This document shows, piece by piece, positions 37,429-47,474 of a stretch of DNA of 64,000 nt. The DNA lies in NCBI RefSeq assembly GCF_001027745.1, contig NZ_LECU01000005.1, forward strand, positions 310,001-374,000. The letters are read 5' to 3'. The notes beneath the pieces are model-generated. The model was not told where the DNA came from and made no database searches. It saw only the letters and a program-made list of their open reading frames with translations. A program made the translations under genes and the position numbers. How positions within the stretch are numbered: position 1 is the first letter of the stretch; the number at the start of each line of letters is the position of its first letter. This DNA comes from Pedobacter sp. BMA (GTDB lineage: Bacteria; Bacteroidota; Bacteroidia; Sphingobacteriales; Sphingobacteriaceae).

Positions 37429-38799
37429 CTATTTGCTGAATTCTGCGAAATATTTGTGAAATAAAGGCAAAGTTTCAATTCCTTTATAATAATTATAGAT
37501 ATCGTATTTCTCATTTGGAGAATGCAGTGCATCACTATCTAAGCCAAATCCAAACAGTACAGATTTGATACCCAACACATCTTCAAACAATGCAACAATT
37601 GGAATACTGCCGCCCCCGCGTGTTGGAATTGCTTTTTTCCCAAAGCTATCTTCAATGGCTTTTTCGGCCGCACGGTATGCCACACTATCAGTAGGTGTTA
37701 CCACAGGTTCGCCACCATGGTGTGGAGTAACCTTAACCTTTACGTTTTTTGGTGCAATGCTTTCAAAATGTTTGGTAAAAATTTCTGCAATCTCTTCCGA
37801 ACTTTGATCAGGTACTAAACGCATTGAAATTTTGGCATTTGCCTTACTTGGTAAAACAGTTTTTGCACCTTCACCAATATAGCCACTCCAGATACCATTT
37901 ACCTCCAATGTCGGACGTGTTCCGGTACGTTCCAGTGTCGAATACCCTTTTTCACCCCAAACTTCTTCTATATCAAGGTCTTTTGTATATTCTGCTTCAT
38001 CGTAAGGAGCCGAATTTAAAGCTTTTTTCTCCTCATCAGTCAGCTCGATAACTTTGTCATAAAAGGCAGGAATTGTAATATGATTATTCTCGTCATGTAG
38101 TGAAGCGATCATTTTACATAAAATAGTGGCTGGGTTAGCAACTGCCCCACCATAAACACCTGAGTGCAAATCGCGGTTAGGACCAACAACTTCTACCTCC
38201 ATGTAAGCCAGGCCACGCAAACCGGTTTCGATAGAAGGATGTTCCATACTGATCATGGAAGTATCCGAAATCAATACCACGTCTGCTTTCAAACGTTCAG
38301 CATTATCTTTCACAAAGATACCCAGGTTGGCCGATCCTACCTCCTCCTCGCCTTCGATCATAAATTTGATGTTGCAGGCAAGCGTATTGGTCTCTTTCAT
38401 CAATTCAAAAGCTTTCACATGCATATAGAATTGTCCTTTATCATCACAGGCACCACGGGCATATATCTTGCCATCACGTACGGTAGGTTCAAAAGGCGGT
38501 GTGTGCCACAACTCAAGCGGGTCTGCAGGCTGTACATCATAATGACCGTATACCAATACAGTTGGTAATGCGCTATCTATAATTTTCTCGCCATAAACAA
38601 TCGGGTAACCGGCTGTCTGGCAAATCTCTACATTATCTGCACCCGCATCTTTCAGCTTCTGAGCCACGTAATCAGCGGTTTTTAAAACATCACCTTTGAA
38701 TTTAGGATCAGCACTAACCGAAGGAAATCGCAAAAGCTCGAACAACTCATCTAAAAAGCGTTGCTTGTGCGTTTCTACATAATTTTTAATCTCTTGCAT
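37429..38799 (-). CDS. M20 family dipeptidase
   Basis: A 456-residue zinc aminoacyl-peptidase of the M20 dipeptidase type (related to carnosinase and ArgE/DapE). Metal and catalytic residues: VLVYGHYDVQPAD (His and Asp), ARGACDDKGQF (metal Asp), MIEGEEEVGS (catalytic Glu pair) and the C-terminal FGFGLDSDALHSPNEKYDI (metal His). Length is normal. It probably completes dipeptide breakdown in the cytoplasm. A TATATTTG box (38817-38824) precedes the ATG. Confidence 0.9.
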   Translation of the reverse strand: MQEIKNYVETHKQRFLDELFELLRFPSVSADPKFKGDVLKTADYVAQKLKDAGADNVEICQTAGYPIVYGEKIIDSALPTVLVYGHYDVQPADPLELWHTPPFEPTVRDGKIYARGACDDKGQFYMHVKAFELMKETNTLACNIKFMIEGEEEVGSANLGIFVKDNAERLKADVVLISDTSMISMEHPSIETGLRGLAYMEVEVVGPNRDLHSGVYGGAVANPATILCKMIASLHDENNHITIPAFYDKVIELTDEEKKALNSAPYDEAEYTKDLDIEEVWGEKGYSTLERTGTRPTLEVNGIWSGYIGEGAKTVLPSKANAKISMRLVPDQSSEEIAEIFTKHFESIAPKNVKVKVTPHHGGEPVVTPTDSVAYRAAEKAIEDSFGKKAIPTRGGGSIPIVALFEDVLGIKSVLFGFGLDSDALHSPNEKYDIYNYYKGIETLPLFHKYFAEFSK

Positions 38800-38816
38800 A
38801 ACAAAATGAATTTGGG

Positions 38817-38824
38817 CAAATATA
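38817..38824 (-). promoter_or_regulatory. Possible -7 box of the M20 peptidase gene
   Basis: Minus-strand TATATTTG, 18 bases before the ATG, matches TAnnTTTG; the -33 element is not evident. Confidence 0.35.
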
Positions 38825-39066
38825 GGTGTTACGGTTTAAAGGTCGTAAATGCATGGCAATTTAAAGTACAAACGTAATAATTGAATGGCTTTAAAAGAGT
38901 AGAAACCCTAAAATCAATACAAACCAAACCCTGGTGTAAAGTGTTGAAGAAACAGGATGTTAATATTGTTAAAAAGCCTGCAAATGTATTGCTGATGATA
39001 CTATTTTTTATGTAAATTGCGGCTTTTAACGGATATCCTTAAACCCTGTAAGAAAGAACATTCTAA

Positions 39067-40041
39067 ATGAAATTTAGCGCGATATTAATCTCTTTTATGC
39101 TGCTTTGTTTCATATGCCCTGAAAGTTTTGCTCAGGTGAATACCACTCCGGCAAATGTAAGTTGCCCTGAAGCAGCTCAGTATTATTCTAAAGACAGTAT
39201 CAATATCGTAACTTTCGGAGCAAGCACCGTTGAAGGCGTTCAGGGTCTAGGCTTCCAGAATGCACTTAAAAATAATTTCCTGCAATGCTACCAGAATAAG
39301 GTGGTTGACATCACTAATTTTGGAATCGGCGGACAAACAACCTCACAGGGTTTATTAAGAATTGACAATGCGATAAAAGACAGAACAGGCTTTATCGTTA
39401 TTGATATGGGAATCAATGATGCCCTGGCAATTGTTAATGGAAAAGGCAGCGTTGCGGAAACAGAAGCTAATATGCGTTCTTTACTTAACTCCAGCGTAGC
39501 ACAGAAATTAGTACCTATAATATGTACGCTGCAATTTGTAGACGATAGAAATAACCCTACACTTGTTAGGGCAAATGCCACAATTAGGGCACTTAATACC
39601 GTTTACAGAAGATTGGCATCCGAATATAAAATATACCTGGCCGACATCAATGCCGCCATCAGAAGGGATTTTTCATTATATCAAGACCCCTATCACCCTA
39701 ATGCACGCGGGTACCGGTTAATCAGCTACGTGATCTTCGACACCATAAACAAAGCAATTTTTGATAAATTCCTGAAGTTTGTTGTCTCGCAAAACTACCC
39801 TAACCCTGCTTCAAGCCAAACTTTTCTTGATATTGTATTACCTGAAACAGATAAAATAAACATTCAGGTTTTCGATTTATTGGGAAGGCTGGTAAAAACG
39901 GTGGTTAACGAATACCTGAATACCGGAAAACATACACTGGAGATTAACACTACCACATTTGTTCCCGGAATTTACTTCTTCAAAATCACTTCAGATTCCG
40001 GCCAATACAATACGGCAAAGAAGTTTATCGTTGCCAGATAA
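39067..40041 (+). CDS. SGNH/GDSL hydrolase with type IX secretion sorting domain
   Basis: A 324-residue exported protein with a signal peptide (1-22, ending SFAQ). The SGNH fold shows the nucleophile block FGASTVEGVQG (about 50-60), FGIGGQTTSQG (oxyanion Gly), IDMGINDAL (Asn block) and DPYHPNARGY (Asp-His pair). After about residue 235 a T9SS C-terminal domain follows: NYPNPASSQTFLDIVLP, VFDLLGRLVKTV, GIYFFKITSDSG, ending KKFIVAR. It is probably a cell-surface or released esterase/lipase. Its substrate cannot be inferred. Confidence 0.88.
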   Translation: MKFSAILISFMLLCFICPESFAQVNTTPANVSCPEAAQYYSKDSINIVTFGASTVEGVQGLGFQNALKNNFLQCYQNKVVDITNFGIGGQTTSQGLLRIDNAIKDRTGFIVIDMGINDALAIVNGKGSVAETEANMRSLLNSSVAQKLVPIICTLQFVDDRNNPTLVRANATIRALNTVYRRLASEYKIYLADINAAIRRDFSLYQDPYHPNARGYRLISYVIFDTINKAIFDKFLKFVVSQNYPNPASSQTFLDIVLPETDKINIQVFDLLGRLVKTVVNEYLNTGKHTLEINTTTFVPGIYFFKITSDSGQYNTAKKFIVAR

Positions 40042-40049
40042 AAGCGCAA

Positions 40050-40071
40050 CTTTAACCCACTAAGGTTAAAG
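40050..40071. terminator. Small convergent hairpin
   Basis: Stem CTTTAACC/GGTTAAAG with a 6-base loop between the T9SS hydrolase gene and the DUF493 gene; it overlaps the DUF493 stop. No clear T-run, so only weakly supported. Confidence 0.4.
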
Positions 40072-40389
40072 AATCATAATGCCTTTAATTTCGCCTGTCT
40101 GCCGATAAATTTTGATCACTTCGTCAGCATTTTGAACTTCCTTCTTTACTGTAATGGAGACATATTTACCTGTTTTTGATGGCTGTTCAATAAATTCATC
40201 ATCCGGTAAAACTTTACGCAACTCTTCTACCTTATCCAGTCCGCCGGTAATAATAAACTTGAAATGGTAAACTCCCGGAAATTGTTGAACACCTTCCAGT
40301 TTCTCTTTTAAATTGGCGTAAACATCAGTACCAGACCCTTCAGGTATGTCAGTAAGCTCAATGTCTTTATTCACTTTTTTCTCTTCCAT
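40066..40389 (-). CDS. DUF493 family protein
   Basis: A 107-residue protein with the YbeD/DUF493 ferredoxin-like fold: FPGVYHFKFIITGG (strand 1), then a charged helix, KTGKYVSITVKKEVQNADEVIKIYRQ (helix after the central strand), and GIMIL at the end. Such proteins are small ACT-like regulators of unknown role. It is convergent with the upstream hydrolase gene. Confidence 0.75.
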   Translation of the reverse strand: MEEKKVNKDIELTDIPEGSGTDVYANLKEKLEGVQQFPGVYHFKFIITGGLDKVEELRKVLPDDEFIEQPSKTGKYVSITVKKEVQNADEVIKIYRQTGEIKGIMIL

Positions 40390-40472
40390 AGCCCGGATAT
40401 ATCAAATTCTATTCCCAAAAAAGATCCATGCAATTTTGGCATAAGCATGATTAACTTCTATTTATCCACAAA

Positions 40473-40504
40473 TTCAATAAAAAGCCCGGGAATCCTTATT
40501 TTTG
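40473..40504 (+). promoter_or_regulatory. Promoter candidate of the uvrD-type helicase gene
   Basis: TATTTTTG (40497-40504) fits the -7 box; TTC (40473-40475) lies 21 bases upstream as a weak -33. If real, transcription starts after 40510, which rules out a TTG start at 40502 and supports the start at 40529. Confidence 0.45.
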
Positions 40505-40528
40505 AACCTCAAAAAAACAGAAGCCGAT

Positions 40529-42826
40529 TTGGACTATTTAGAAGGATTAAATCCACAACAAAGAGCAGCAGTAGAAAATACAAAAGGACCGGTAATGATT
40601 GTTGCAGGTGCTGGTTCGGGCAAAACGCGTGTAATAACCTTTCGTGTGGCGCACCTGATCCAAACCGGAACCGATCCCTTTAATATTCTCGTTTTAACGT
40701 TTACCAACAAAGCCAGTAAGGATATGCGCGAGCGGATCAGTAAAGTGGTAGGCGCTGAAGCAAAAAACATATGGATGGGGACCTTTCACTCTGTTTTTGC
40801 CAAGATTCTACGTGTTGAAGCGGAGAAAATCGGTTACCCAAGTAACTTCACCATTTATGATACTGACGATACCAAAAGTGTTATCCGTGCCATATTGAAA
40901 GAAATGCAGCTGGATGATAAACTGTATGCACCCAATTTTGTGTATGGCAGAATCTCGTCGGCTAAAAACAACCTGATTTCCTGGGGCGAGTATCAGGCAA
41001 ACGATCAGATACAGGCTGAAGATATCCAGAATAAAAGGCCTTTACTCGGTCAGATTTATGAGCAATACGCCAAAAGATGTTTCAGGGCAGGCGCTATGGA
41101 TTTCGACGATTTACTGTTTAAAACCAATATTCTGCTGAAAGAGCACCCTGAAGTATTAAATAAATATCAGCAGAAGTTCAGGTACCTGATGGTGGATGAG
41201 TATCAGGATACCAACTTTTCTCAATATACCATTGTAAAAAAACTCGCCGCAGCCTACCAGAACATCTGTGTTGTGGGCGACGATGCGCAGAGTATTTATG
41301 CCTTTCGCGGGGCGAATATTCAAAACATTTTGAACTTCGAACGCGATTACCCTGATTTAAAAGTTTATAAGCTTGAGCAAAATTACCGCTCAACGCAGAA
41401 TATTGTCGATGCCGCCAGTAGCATTATCGCCAATAACAAAAATCAGCTGGAAAAGAATGTGTTCTCTGAAAATGTTGAAGGCGACAGAATAAAAGTATCC
41501 CGCGCATTTACCGATAACGAAGAGGGTAAACTGGTTGCTGAATCCATTATTCAGGAGCGTGGCTTAAAAGGTCATCAGTACCATGATTTTGCCATCCTAT
41601 ACCGAACAAATGCCCAAAGCAGGGCGATGGAGGAAGGTTTGCGCAAACTCAACATTCCATATAAAATATACGGAGGCACCTCTTTCTATCAACGTAAAGA
41701 GATAAAGGATTTAATTGCCTACTTCCGCCTGACCTTTAATCCAAAAGATGAGGAAGCCATAAAACGCGTAATCAACTATCCTAAACGTGGTATCGGAGAC
41801 ACCTCTGTCGATAAAATTATTGTTGCAGCCGATCAGCACAACATCACCATGTGGGATGTCATTTCTAATGCCCACATGTACGTTGATGGCCGTTTGGCAA
41901 ATCAATTGAATGATTTTTCGATGATGGTGCAAAGCTTTCAGGCCGAAGCTAAAAAGCTTGATGCCTACGATTCAGCATTATTCATTGCCCAGCATGCAGG
42001 TATTTTAAAAGAGCTCTACACTGATGATAGTGTAGAGGGCAGAGCCAGATATGAAAATATCCAGGAGCTGTTAAACGGTATTAAAGAGTTTGCCGAACGC
42101 GAGGATATAGAAGAAAAGGGTCTGGATGTATTTATGCAGGATGTGGCCCTTTTAACCAACGATGACAAAGACGGCGACAAAAACAAGGATACCGTTTCAT
42201 TGATGACCATTCACTCTGCAAAGGGTTTGGAATTTAAAAACGTATTTATTGTCGGCCTGGAAGAAAACCTCTTCCCTTCTCAAATGTCCGTAAACTCTCG
42301 CGCCGATCTGGAAGAAGAACGACGCTTGTTTTATGTTGCCATCACCCGGGCCGAAATTAAGTTAACCATTACCTATGCAACTTCACGTTACCGTTGGGGA
42401 ACCTTAACCAACTGCGAACCAAGCCGTTTCATCAATGAAATCAATCCACGGTTTTTAGAGTTAGATGTTAAGCCAGCAAAAAGCAATATGCTCGAAGGTA
42501 ATTTTGACGATGAACGCAAAACCTGGACATCTCAGCCTCGTGATTTCATGAGCAAGCCAAAACCAACAGGAACAACTTCTGCCCCGCCTCCGCGTCCTAA
42601 AACAACATCTTTGCTGGCAAAAGCACACATTCCTACAGCCGGCTTCACGCCCTCACAGCCAAATGAATTTCAAAACGGCATGGAAGTGGAACACGAAAAG
42701 TTCGGTTTTGGTAAAATTGTAAGCCTGGAAGGAAATTTACCTGACGTGAAAGCCACGGTGTTTTTCCAGGGCTTAGGAAATAAACAGTTGTTATTGAAAT
42801 TTGCGAAGTTGATGATTGTGAAATAA
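40529..42826 (+). CDS. ATP-dependent DNA helicase of the UvrD/PcrA type
   Basis: Superfamily 1A helicase of about 765 residues. Motif I is VAGAGSGKTRVIT, motif II is MVDEYQDTNFSQY, motif III is VVGDDAQSIYAFRGANIQNIL, motif IV is EQNYRSTQNI, motif VI is FYVAITRAEIKLTI. The C-terminal 50 residues (EKFGFGKIVSLEG) match the PcrA/UvrD RNA-polymerase-interacting tail. It acts in DNA repair and replication restart. The start is unsure: TTG at 40529 (DYLEGLNPQQR, typical for the phylum) is chosen; an in-frame TTG at 40502 also exists. The smc gene follows by 44 bases. Confidence 0.92.
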   Translation: MDYLEGLNPQQRAAVENTKGPVMIVAGAGSGKTRVITFRVAHLIQTGTDPFNILVLTFTNKASKDMRERISKVVGAEAKNIWMGTFHSVFAKILRVEAEKIGYPSNFTIYDTDDTKSVIRAILKEMQLDDKLYAPNFVYGRISSAKNNLISWGEYQANDQIQAEDIQNKRPLLGQIYEQYAKRCFRAGAMDFDDLLFKTNILLKEHPEVLNKYQQKFRYLMVDEYQDTNFSQYTIVKKLAAAYQNICVVGDDAQSIYAFRGANIQNILNFERDYPDLKVYKLEQNYRSTQNIVDAASSIIANNKNQLEKNVFSENVEGDRIKVSRAFTDNEEGKLVAESIIQERGLKGHQYHDFAILYRTNAQSRAMEEGLRKLNIPYKIYGGTSFYQRKEIKDLIAYFRLTFNPKDEEAIKRVINYPKRGIGDTSVDKIIVAADQHNITMWDVISNAHMYVDGRLANQLNDFSMMVQSFQAEAKKLDAYDSALFIAQHAGILKELYTDDSVEGRARYENIQELLNGIKEFAEREDIEEKGLDVFMQDVALLTNDDKDGDKNKDTVSLMTIHSAKGLEFKNVFIVGLEENLFPSQMSVNSRADLEEERRLFYVAITRAEIKLTITYATSRYRWGTLTNCEPSRFINEINPRFLELDVKPAKSNMLEGNFDDERKTWTSQPRDFMSKPKPTGTTSAPPPRPKTTSLLAKAHIPTAGFTPSQPNEFQNGMEVEHEKFGFGKIVSLEGNLPDVKATVFFQGLGNKQLLLKFAKLMIVK

Positions 42827-42870
42827 AGTATAAATGGCCACAGATTAAATTTATCTCCCCACTACAAACC

Positions 42871-45800
42871 ATGCAACTCACTAAATTAGAAATTAAAGGA
42901 TTTAAGAGCTTTGGCGACAAAGTGACCATCAATTTTAATGAGGGAGTTACAGCTATTGTGGGGCCGAATGGTTGTGGAAAATCGAATGTGATTGATGCCA
43001 TGCGCTGGGTTTTGGGCGAACAGAGTACCAAAGCATTGCGCTCTGAGAAAATGGAAAACATCATTTTCAATGGCACAAAAAACCGGAAGCAGGCACAGCT
43101 CGCAGAAGTTTCGCTAAGCTTTGATAACACTAAAAACATTCTACCAACCGCTTACTCACAGGTTACCGTTACCCGGAAACTTTACCGCAATGGCGATAGT
43201 GAGTACCGCTTAAATGATGTTCAGTGCCGTTTAAAAGACATTACAGATTTATTTCTCGATACTGGTATTGGTTCGGATAGCTACTCTATCATTGAGCTTA
43301 AAATGGTTGACGAAATCATCAATAACAAGGAGCATAGCCGCCGTTCGTTATTTGAAGAAGCCTCGGGCATTTCCAAATACAAACTTCGTAAGAAACAGAC
43401 TTTTAGTAAGCTTAAAGACACTGAAGCCGACCTGGAACGGGTTGAAGATTTGCTTTTCGAAATTGAAAAGAACTTAAAAACGCTCGAAAACCAAGCCCGT
43501 AAAGCAGAGCGTTACTATAAATTAAAAGAACAATACCGTGAACTGAGTGTGCAGCTGGCCACTCACAGGATTGCTTTCTTCCGTACCGACTTAAATGCAC
43601 TCGAAACCCAGGAACAAAGCCAGCAGGTTTCCAGGGCTGAGCTCAGCACAAAAATAGATACTCAGGAAGCGGAGTTGCAAAAGCTCAAACTGGCAAGCAT
43701 CAATCAGGAGAAAAACTTATCCATTCAGCAAAAAGCAACGAACGAACTTGTTTCTAAAATCCGTGCCTACGAAAGTGAGAAAAAGGTTAAAAATGAGCAA
43801 ATGCGCTTTTTACAGGAAAAGGAAACCCGGGTATCCGGCGAGCTGGAGAAAGATAAAAATCAGGTTAACCACGTTAAATACAATATTAAGCGTTTAAACG
43901 AAGAAGTTTTAACAGAAACTGAAGTGTTTAACAAAGTAGAATCTGATTTAAAAGTCCTCAAATTATCACTCGATACATTCCGTGAACAACAGCAAACTGA
44001 AAAAAACAGGCTCGATAACCTGATTAAATCTGTAAGCGATTTACAAAATCAGGTGTATCAGGCTCAAAAAGAAATTGATATCCTCAATATTCAAAAGGAT
44101 GCCCTGGTGCAGGAAACCAACAGAAATGTGGATGACACTGAAACCAAAACCTTGGAACTGAAAACCTTCGACCATGCTTTGGCCGAACTTGATATTCAGG
44201 TTACCGAGAAGCAAAATAACATCAGGCAGCTTAAAGAAGCGGAAGAAATATTGAGAATTAAACTTGCCGAATCAGAGCTTAATTTAAACTCAGACAAAGA
44301 AAAGCTGACTTCACAGAACCGCAAAAAAGATGCGAAACAAAACGAATACAACCTCACAAAATCCCTGGTAGATAGTCTGGAAGGTTTTCCCGAATCGATA
44401 CGTTTTTTAAAAAAGAACAATTCATTTGCCAAAAGCGCCTTACTCCTTTCCGATATCCTGTTTTGTAACGAGGATTATCGTATCGCTATAGAAAACTATC
44501 TTGAACCCGTGATGAATCATTATGTGGTTGAGAAATATACAGATGCCGTTCAGGCCATCAATTTACTTACCGACGCCAGTCGTGGTCGCGCTAACTTTTT
44601 TATACTTGAGAATATTCCGGATAAAAATGCTGCACCCGTTAACCGCGAAGGTTTGATCCCTGCTTTATCCGTAATAGAAGTTGATAAAAAATACCAAAAT
44701 CTATGTAACCTCTTGCTCCAAAATGTTAATATAGCTGTTAACGAACAGGAACAATTGTTTAAGGAAACACCAACAGAAAGCATTACTGTCTTAGCAAAGA
44801 ACGGTAAGTACGCACAAACACGGGTTACATTGGCCGGTGGGTCTGTAGGACTGTTTGAAGGCAAAAGAATCGGTCGGGCAAAAAACCTGGAGAACTTAGC
44901 TAAAGAGATCAAGGCATCAGAATCGCTGATCAACCAATATAATGCAGCAATAAAGGCTGAAACCGAAAACATTTTTAACCTGAAAGAGGCTTCAAAAGTT
45001 AACCAAATCAGCACCCTGCAGCAAGAGTTGAACCGCTTGAGTAATGAACAGATTTCCGTTCAAACCCGTCGCGATCAATACCAGGAGTTTATCACAACCA
45101 GCGAAAACCGTAAAACGGACATTGCCCAAAAAATTGTGTCAATCGAAAAATCGCTGTCAGAAAAACTACCGGCTTTGGTAGCGTTGCAACAAAAACAGCA
45201 ACAATACCATGTAAACCTGCAGGAACAGCAAATCAATTATCAGGAACTTGCCGATCAGGTTAACGAAAGTGCAGGAAAATACAATCAGGACAATATTCGT
45301 TTTCACCAGCAGCAGAATAAATTATCAGGACTTGAAAAAGATCTTGATTACCGCTTTGTGCAGGAAGAGGCTTTAAATAAGCGGGTTGCCCAAAACGAAA
45401 AAGAATTACAGGAAACCCTGGCACAAATTACTGAAACCTTGCAACACACTGATTTAAGTGATGATACACTGCTGGAGATGTATCAGCAGCGCGAGGAAAT
45501 GGAAAAGGGCCTGGCAGATGTAGAAAAGGAATATTTTGATAGTAAAGGCAATATCAACGAAGTAGAAACGAGCCTTTCCAACATTCGTAAAAACCGTGAA
45601 GAAACAGATTTTATCCTAACAGAAATTAAGGACAAGAAAAACACTCTCAAGATTGATTTAAACTCCCTGAAAGAGCGTTTAGCTGTCGAATTTAACATTG
45701 ATATAAACGACCTGCTGGAAAGCGACACCGAGATTGAAGCCCTGGAAAGTGAGTTCGAAATCAGGCAAAAGGTAGAAAAAATGAAGCGCCAGCTGGATGA

Positions 45801-46410
45801 ATTTGGCGCAATAAATTCCATGGCAATGGAGGCTTTCAAAGAAATGGAAGAACGTTATGCGTTCATTCAGAACCAGAAAAAAGACCTTAATGCCGCCAAA
45901 ACAGATCTGCTGCAAACAATAAAGGAGATAGATGATACTGCAAAAGATAAGTTTATGCAGGCCTTCACACAGGCACGTGAACACTTTATCGTGGTTTTCC
46001 GCTCTTTATTTAATGAGGAAGATAGCTGCGACCTGATTCTATCAGATACAATCAATCCTTTAGAAGCAGATATCGACATCATCGCACGTCCCAAGGGAAA
46101 AAGACCACTCTCCATCAACCAGTTATCCGGAGGCGAAAAAACACTTACTGCCACAGCCCTTTTATTTTCGCTGTATTTACTAAAACCAGCTCCTTTCTGT
46201 ATTTTCGATGAGGTTGATGCACCGCTCGATGATACAAACATCGATAAGTTTAACAATATCATCCGTAAGTTTTCTGGTCAGTCGCAGTTTATCATCGTGT
46301 CGCACAATAAACGCACAATTGCCAGCACAGATATCATTTACGGTGTAACGATGGTAGAGCAAGGTGTTTCCAGAGTGGTTGCAGTAGATTTGCGCGAGGT
46401 CGCTGCATAA
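42871..46410 (+). CDS. smc: Chromosome segregation protein SMC
   Basis: A 1179-residue SMC ATPase. Walker A GPNGCGKSN is at about 31-39; long coiled coils (about 170-500 and 690-1000) flank a hinge (about 510-680, with EGFPESIRFLKKN and RGRANFFILEN); the signature LSGGEKTLTATALL and Walker B FCIFDEVDAPLDD lie near the C terminus. SMC condenses and arms chromosomes together with ScpA/ScpB, which are not in the window. An M28 lipoprotein gene follows by 29 bases. Confidence 0.97.
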   Translation: MQLTKLEIKGFKSFGDKVTINFNEGVTAIVGPNGCGKSNVIDAMRWVLGEQSTKALRSEKMENIIFNGTKNRKQAQLAEVSLSFDNTKNILPTAYSQVTVTRKLYRNGDSEYRLNDVQCRLKDITDLFLDTGIGSDSYSIIELKMVDEIINNKEHSRRSLFEEASGISKYKLRKKQTFSKLKDTEADLERVEDLLFEIEKNLKTLENQARKAERYYKLKEQYRELSVQLATHRIAFFRTDLNALETQEQSQQVSRAELSTKIDTQEAELQKLKLASINQEKNLSIQQKATNELVSKIRAYESEKKVKNEQMRFLQEKETRVSGELEKDKNQVNHVKYNIKRLNEEVLTETEVFNKVESDLKVLKLSLDTFREQQQTEKNRLDNLIKSVSDLQNQVYQAQKEIDILNIQKDALVQETNRNVDDTETKTLELKTFDHALAELDIQVTEKQNNIRQLKEAEEILRIKLAESELNLNSDKEKLTSQNRKKDAKQNEYNLTKSLVDSLEGFPESIRFLKKNNSFAKSALLLSDILFCNEDYRIAIENYLEPVMNHYVVEKYTDAVQAINLLTDASRGRANFFILENIPDKNAAPVNREGLIPALSVIEVDKKYQNLCNLLLQNVNIAVNEQEQLFKETPTESITVLAKNGKYAQTRVTLAGGSVGLFEGKRIGRAKNLENLAKEIKASESLINQYNAAIKAETENIFNLKEASKVNQISTLQQELNRLSNEQISVQTRRDQYQEFITTSENRKTDIAQKIVSIEKSLSEKLPALVALQQKQQQYHVNLQEQQINYQELADQVNESAGKYNQDNIRFHQQQNKLSGLEKDLDYRFVQEEALNKRVAQNEKELQETLAQITETLQHTDLSDDTLLEMYQQREEMEKGLADVEKEYFDSKGNINEVETSLSNIRKNREETDFILTEIKDKKNTLKIDLNSLKERLAVEFNIDINDLLESDTEIEALESEFEIRQKVEKMKRQLDEFGAINSMAMEAFKEMEERYAFIQNQKKDLNAAKTDLLQTIKEIDDTAKDKFMQAFTQAREHFIVVFRSLFNEEDSCDLILSDTINPLEADIDIIARPKGKRPLSINQLSGGEKTLTATALLFSLYLLKPAPFCIFDEVDAPLDDTNIDKFNNIIRKFSGQSQFIIVSHNKRTIASTDIIYGVTMVEQGVSRVVAVDLREVAA

Positions 46411-46439
46411 TTGACAATATAACCCCAACAGGCAACGTT

Positions 46440-47426
46440 ATGAATAACAAAATGAAAATACTATATATCCTTCCCTTAGCCATCATGCTAAGCAGCTGTT
46501 CGTCTGTTAAAAATCAAACCTCATCAGGAACAGGTAAATTAGACACCCAACTGCTCAAAGATGTAGAAGTGCTTTCTTCTGATGCCTACCAGGGTCGAAA
46601 AACAGGCACTAAAGGTGCAGAAATGGCCCGTGCTTATATCAGGGAAAGGTTTCAGAAGCTAGGCCTGAAGTCATACCCGCAAAATGTTAACTATGCTCAG
46701 GAATTTACATTCAACTCACGCGGTGGAACAAAAGTGAACGGGACAAACTTAATCGGCTATATCCCCGGCAAAACCACGAATATAATCGTGGTTTCTGCAC
46801 ACTACGATCACCTGGGGGTGGTTAAAGACCAGGTTTTCAACGGAGCGGATGATAATGCTTCAGGATCAGCAGGCCTGTTAAAAATTGCCGCCTACTTTGC
46901 AAAGAATAAACCTGTGAACACCATTATTTTCGCCGCCTTCGATGCTGAGGAAATGGGACTTCAGGGCGCCAAAGCCTTTGTCGCCAACCCTCCCGTTGCC
47001 ATCAATACCATTGCAGTTAATTTAAACATGGACATGATCAGTCATAGCGATAAGGGCGAACTTTATGTTAGCGGTACGTTCAAATATCCTGAACTGAAAA
47101 AATTTGTAGATACGAATAGAAAAGAAATCAAGGTCATATTAGGGCACGATGATCCAAAGCTTGGACATGATGACTGGACTAACCAAAGCGATCAGGGCGC
47201 CTTCAATGCTAAGAACATTCCCTTTTTATACTTTGGCGTTGAAGACCATAAAGATTACCACAAGGCAACTGATGAATACAGTACCATCACCAGACAATTT
47301 TTTAGTGATGCTGCCAACGTGGTTTTAGACGTTGTAAAAAGCATCGACAAGCAATCCCAACTGCAGGAAACTTTAAAAGATAAAATGTTGATGAGGGATA
47401 ATCCACAAAAAGTAAATAAATTCTAG
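46440..47426 (+). CDS. M28 family peptidase, predicted lipoprotein
   Basis: A 328-residue protein with a lipobox LSSC (Cys20 or so) after a short hydrophobic signal. The zinc core is SAHYDHLGVV (metal His), FNGADDNASGSAGLL (metal Asp), FDAEEMGLQG (catalytic Glu and metal Glu), MDMISH, and DYHKATDEYSTI (metal His). It resembles bacterial aminopeptidases. The start may be the first Met (46440) or the one at 46452. It follows smc, so co-expression is possible, though no functional link is apparent. Confidence 0.88.
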   Translation: MNNKMKILYILPLAIMLSSCSSVKNQTSSGTGKLDTQLLKDVEVLSSDAYQGRKTGTKGAEMARAYIRERFQKLGLKSYPQNVNYAQEFTFNSRGGTKVNGTNLIGYIPGKTTNIIVVSAHYDHLGVVKDQVFNGADDNASGSAGLLKIAAYFAKNKPVNTIIFAAFDAEEMGLQGAKAFVANPPVAINTIAVNLNMDMISHSDKGELYVSGTFKYPELKKFVDTNRKEIKVILGHDDPKLGHDDWTNQSDQGAFNAKNIPFLYFGVEDHKDYHKATDEYSTITRQFFSDAANVVLDVVKSIDKQSQLQETLKDKMLMRDNPQKVNKF

Positions 47427-47445
47427 TCGATTATTTAAAAGAAAA

Positions 47446-47466
47446 AAAGGCCCGTTACAGGCCTTT
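47446..47466. terminator. Terminator between the M28 peptidase gene and rsmG
   Basis: Stem AAAGGCC/GGCCTTT with a 7-base loop; A-rich before and TTTAACAAA after. It can serve both convergent genes. Confidence 0.7.
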
Positions 47467-47474
47467 AACAAAAA

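Noticed and set aside
40502-40528. TTG start for the helicase at 40502
   Set aside because: It overlaps the probable -7 box, and the protein family starts at the later TTG.
42645-43139. A 164-codon minus-strand ORF under the uvrD-smc junction
   Set aside because: It is a shadow of the real helicase and SMC coding frames.
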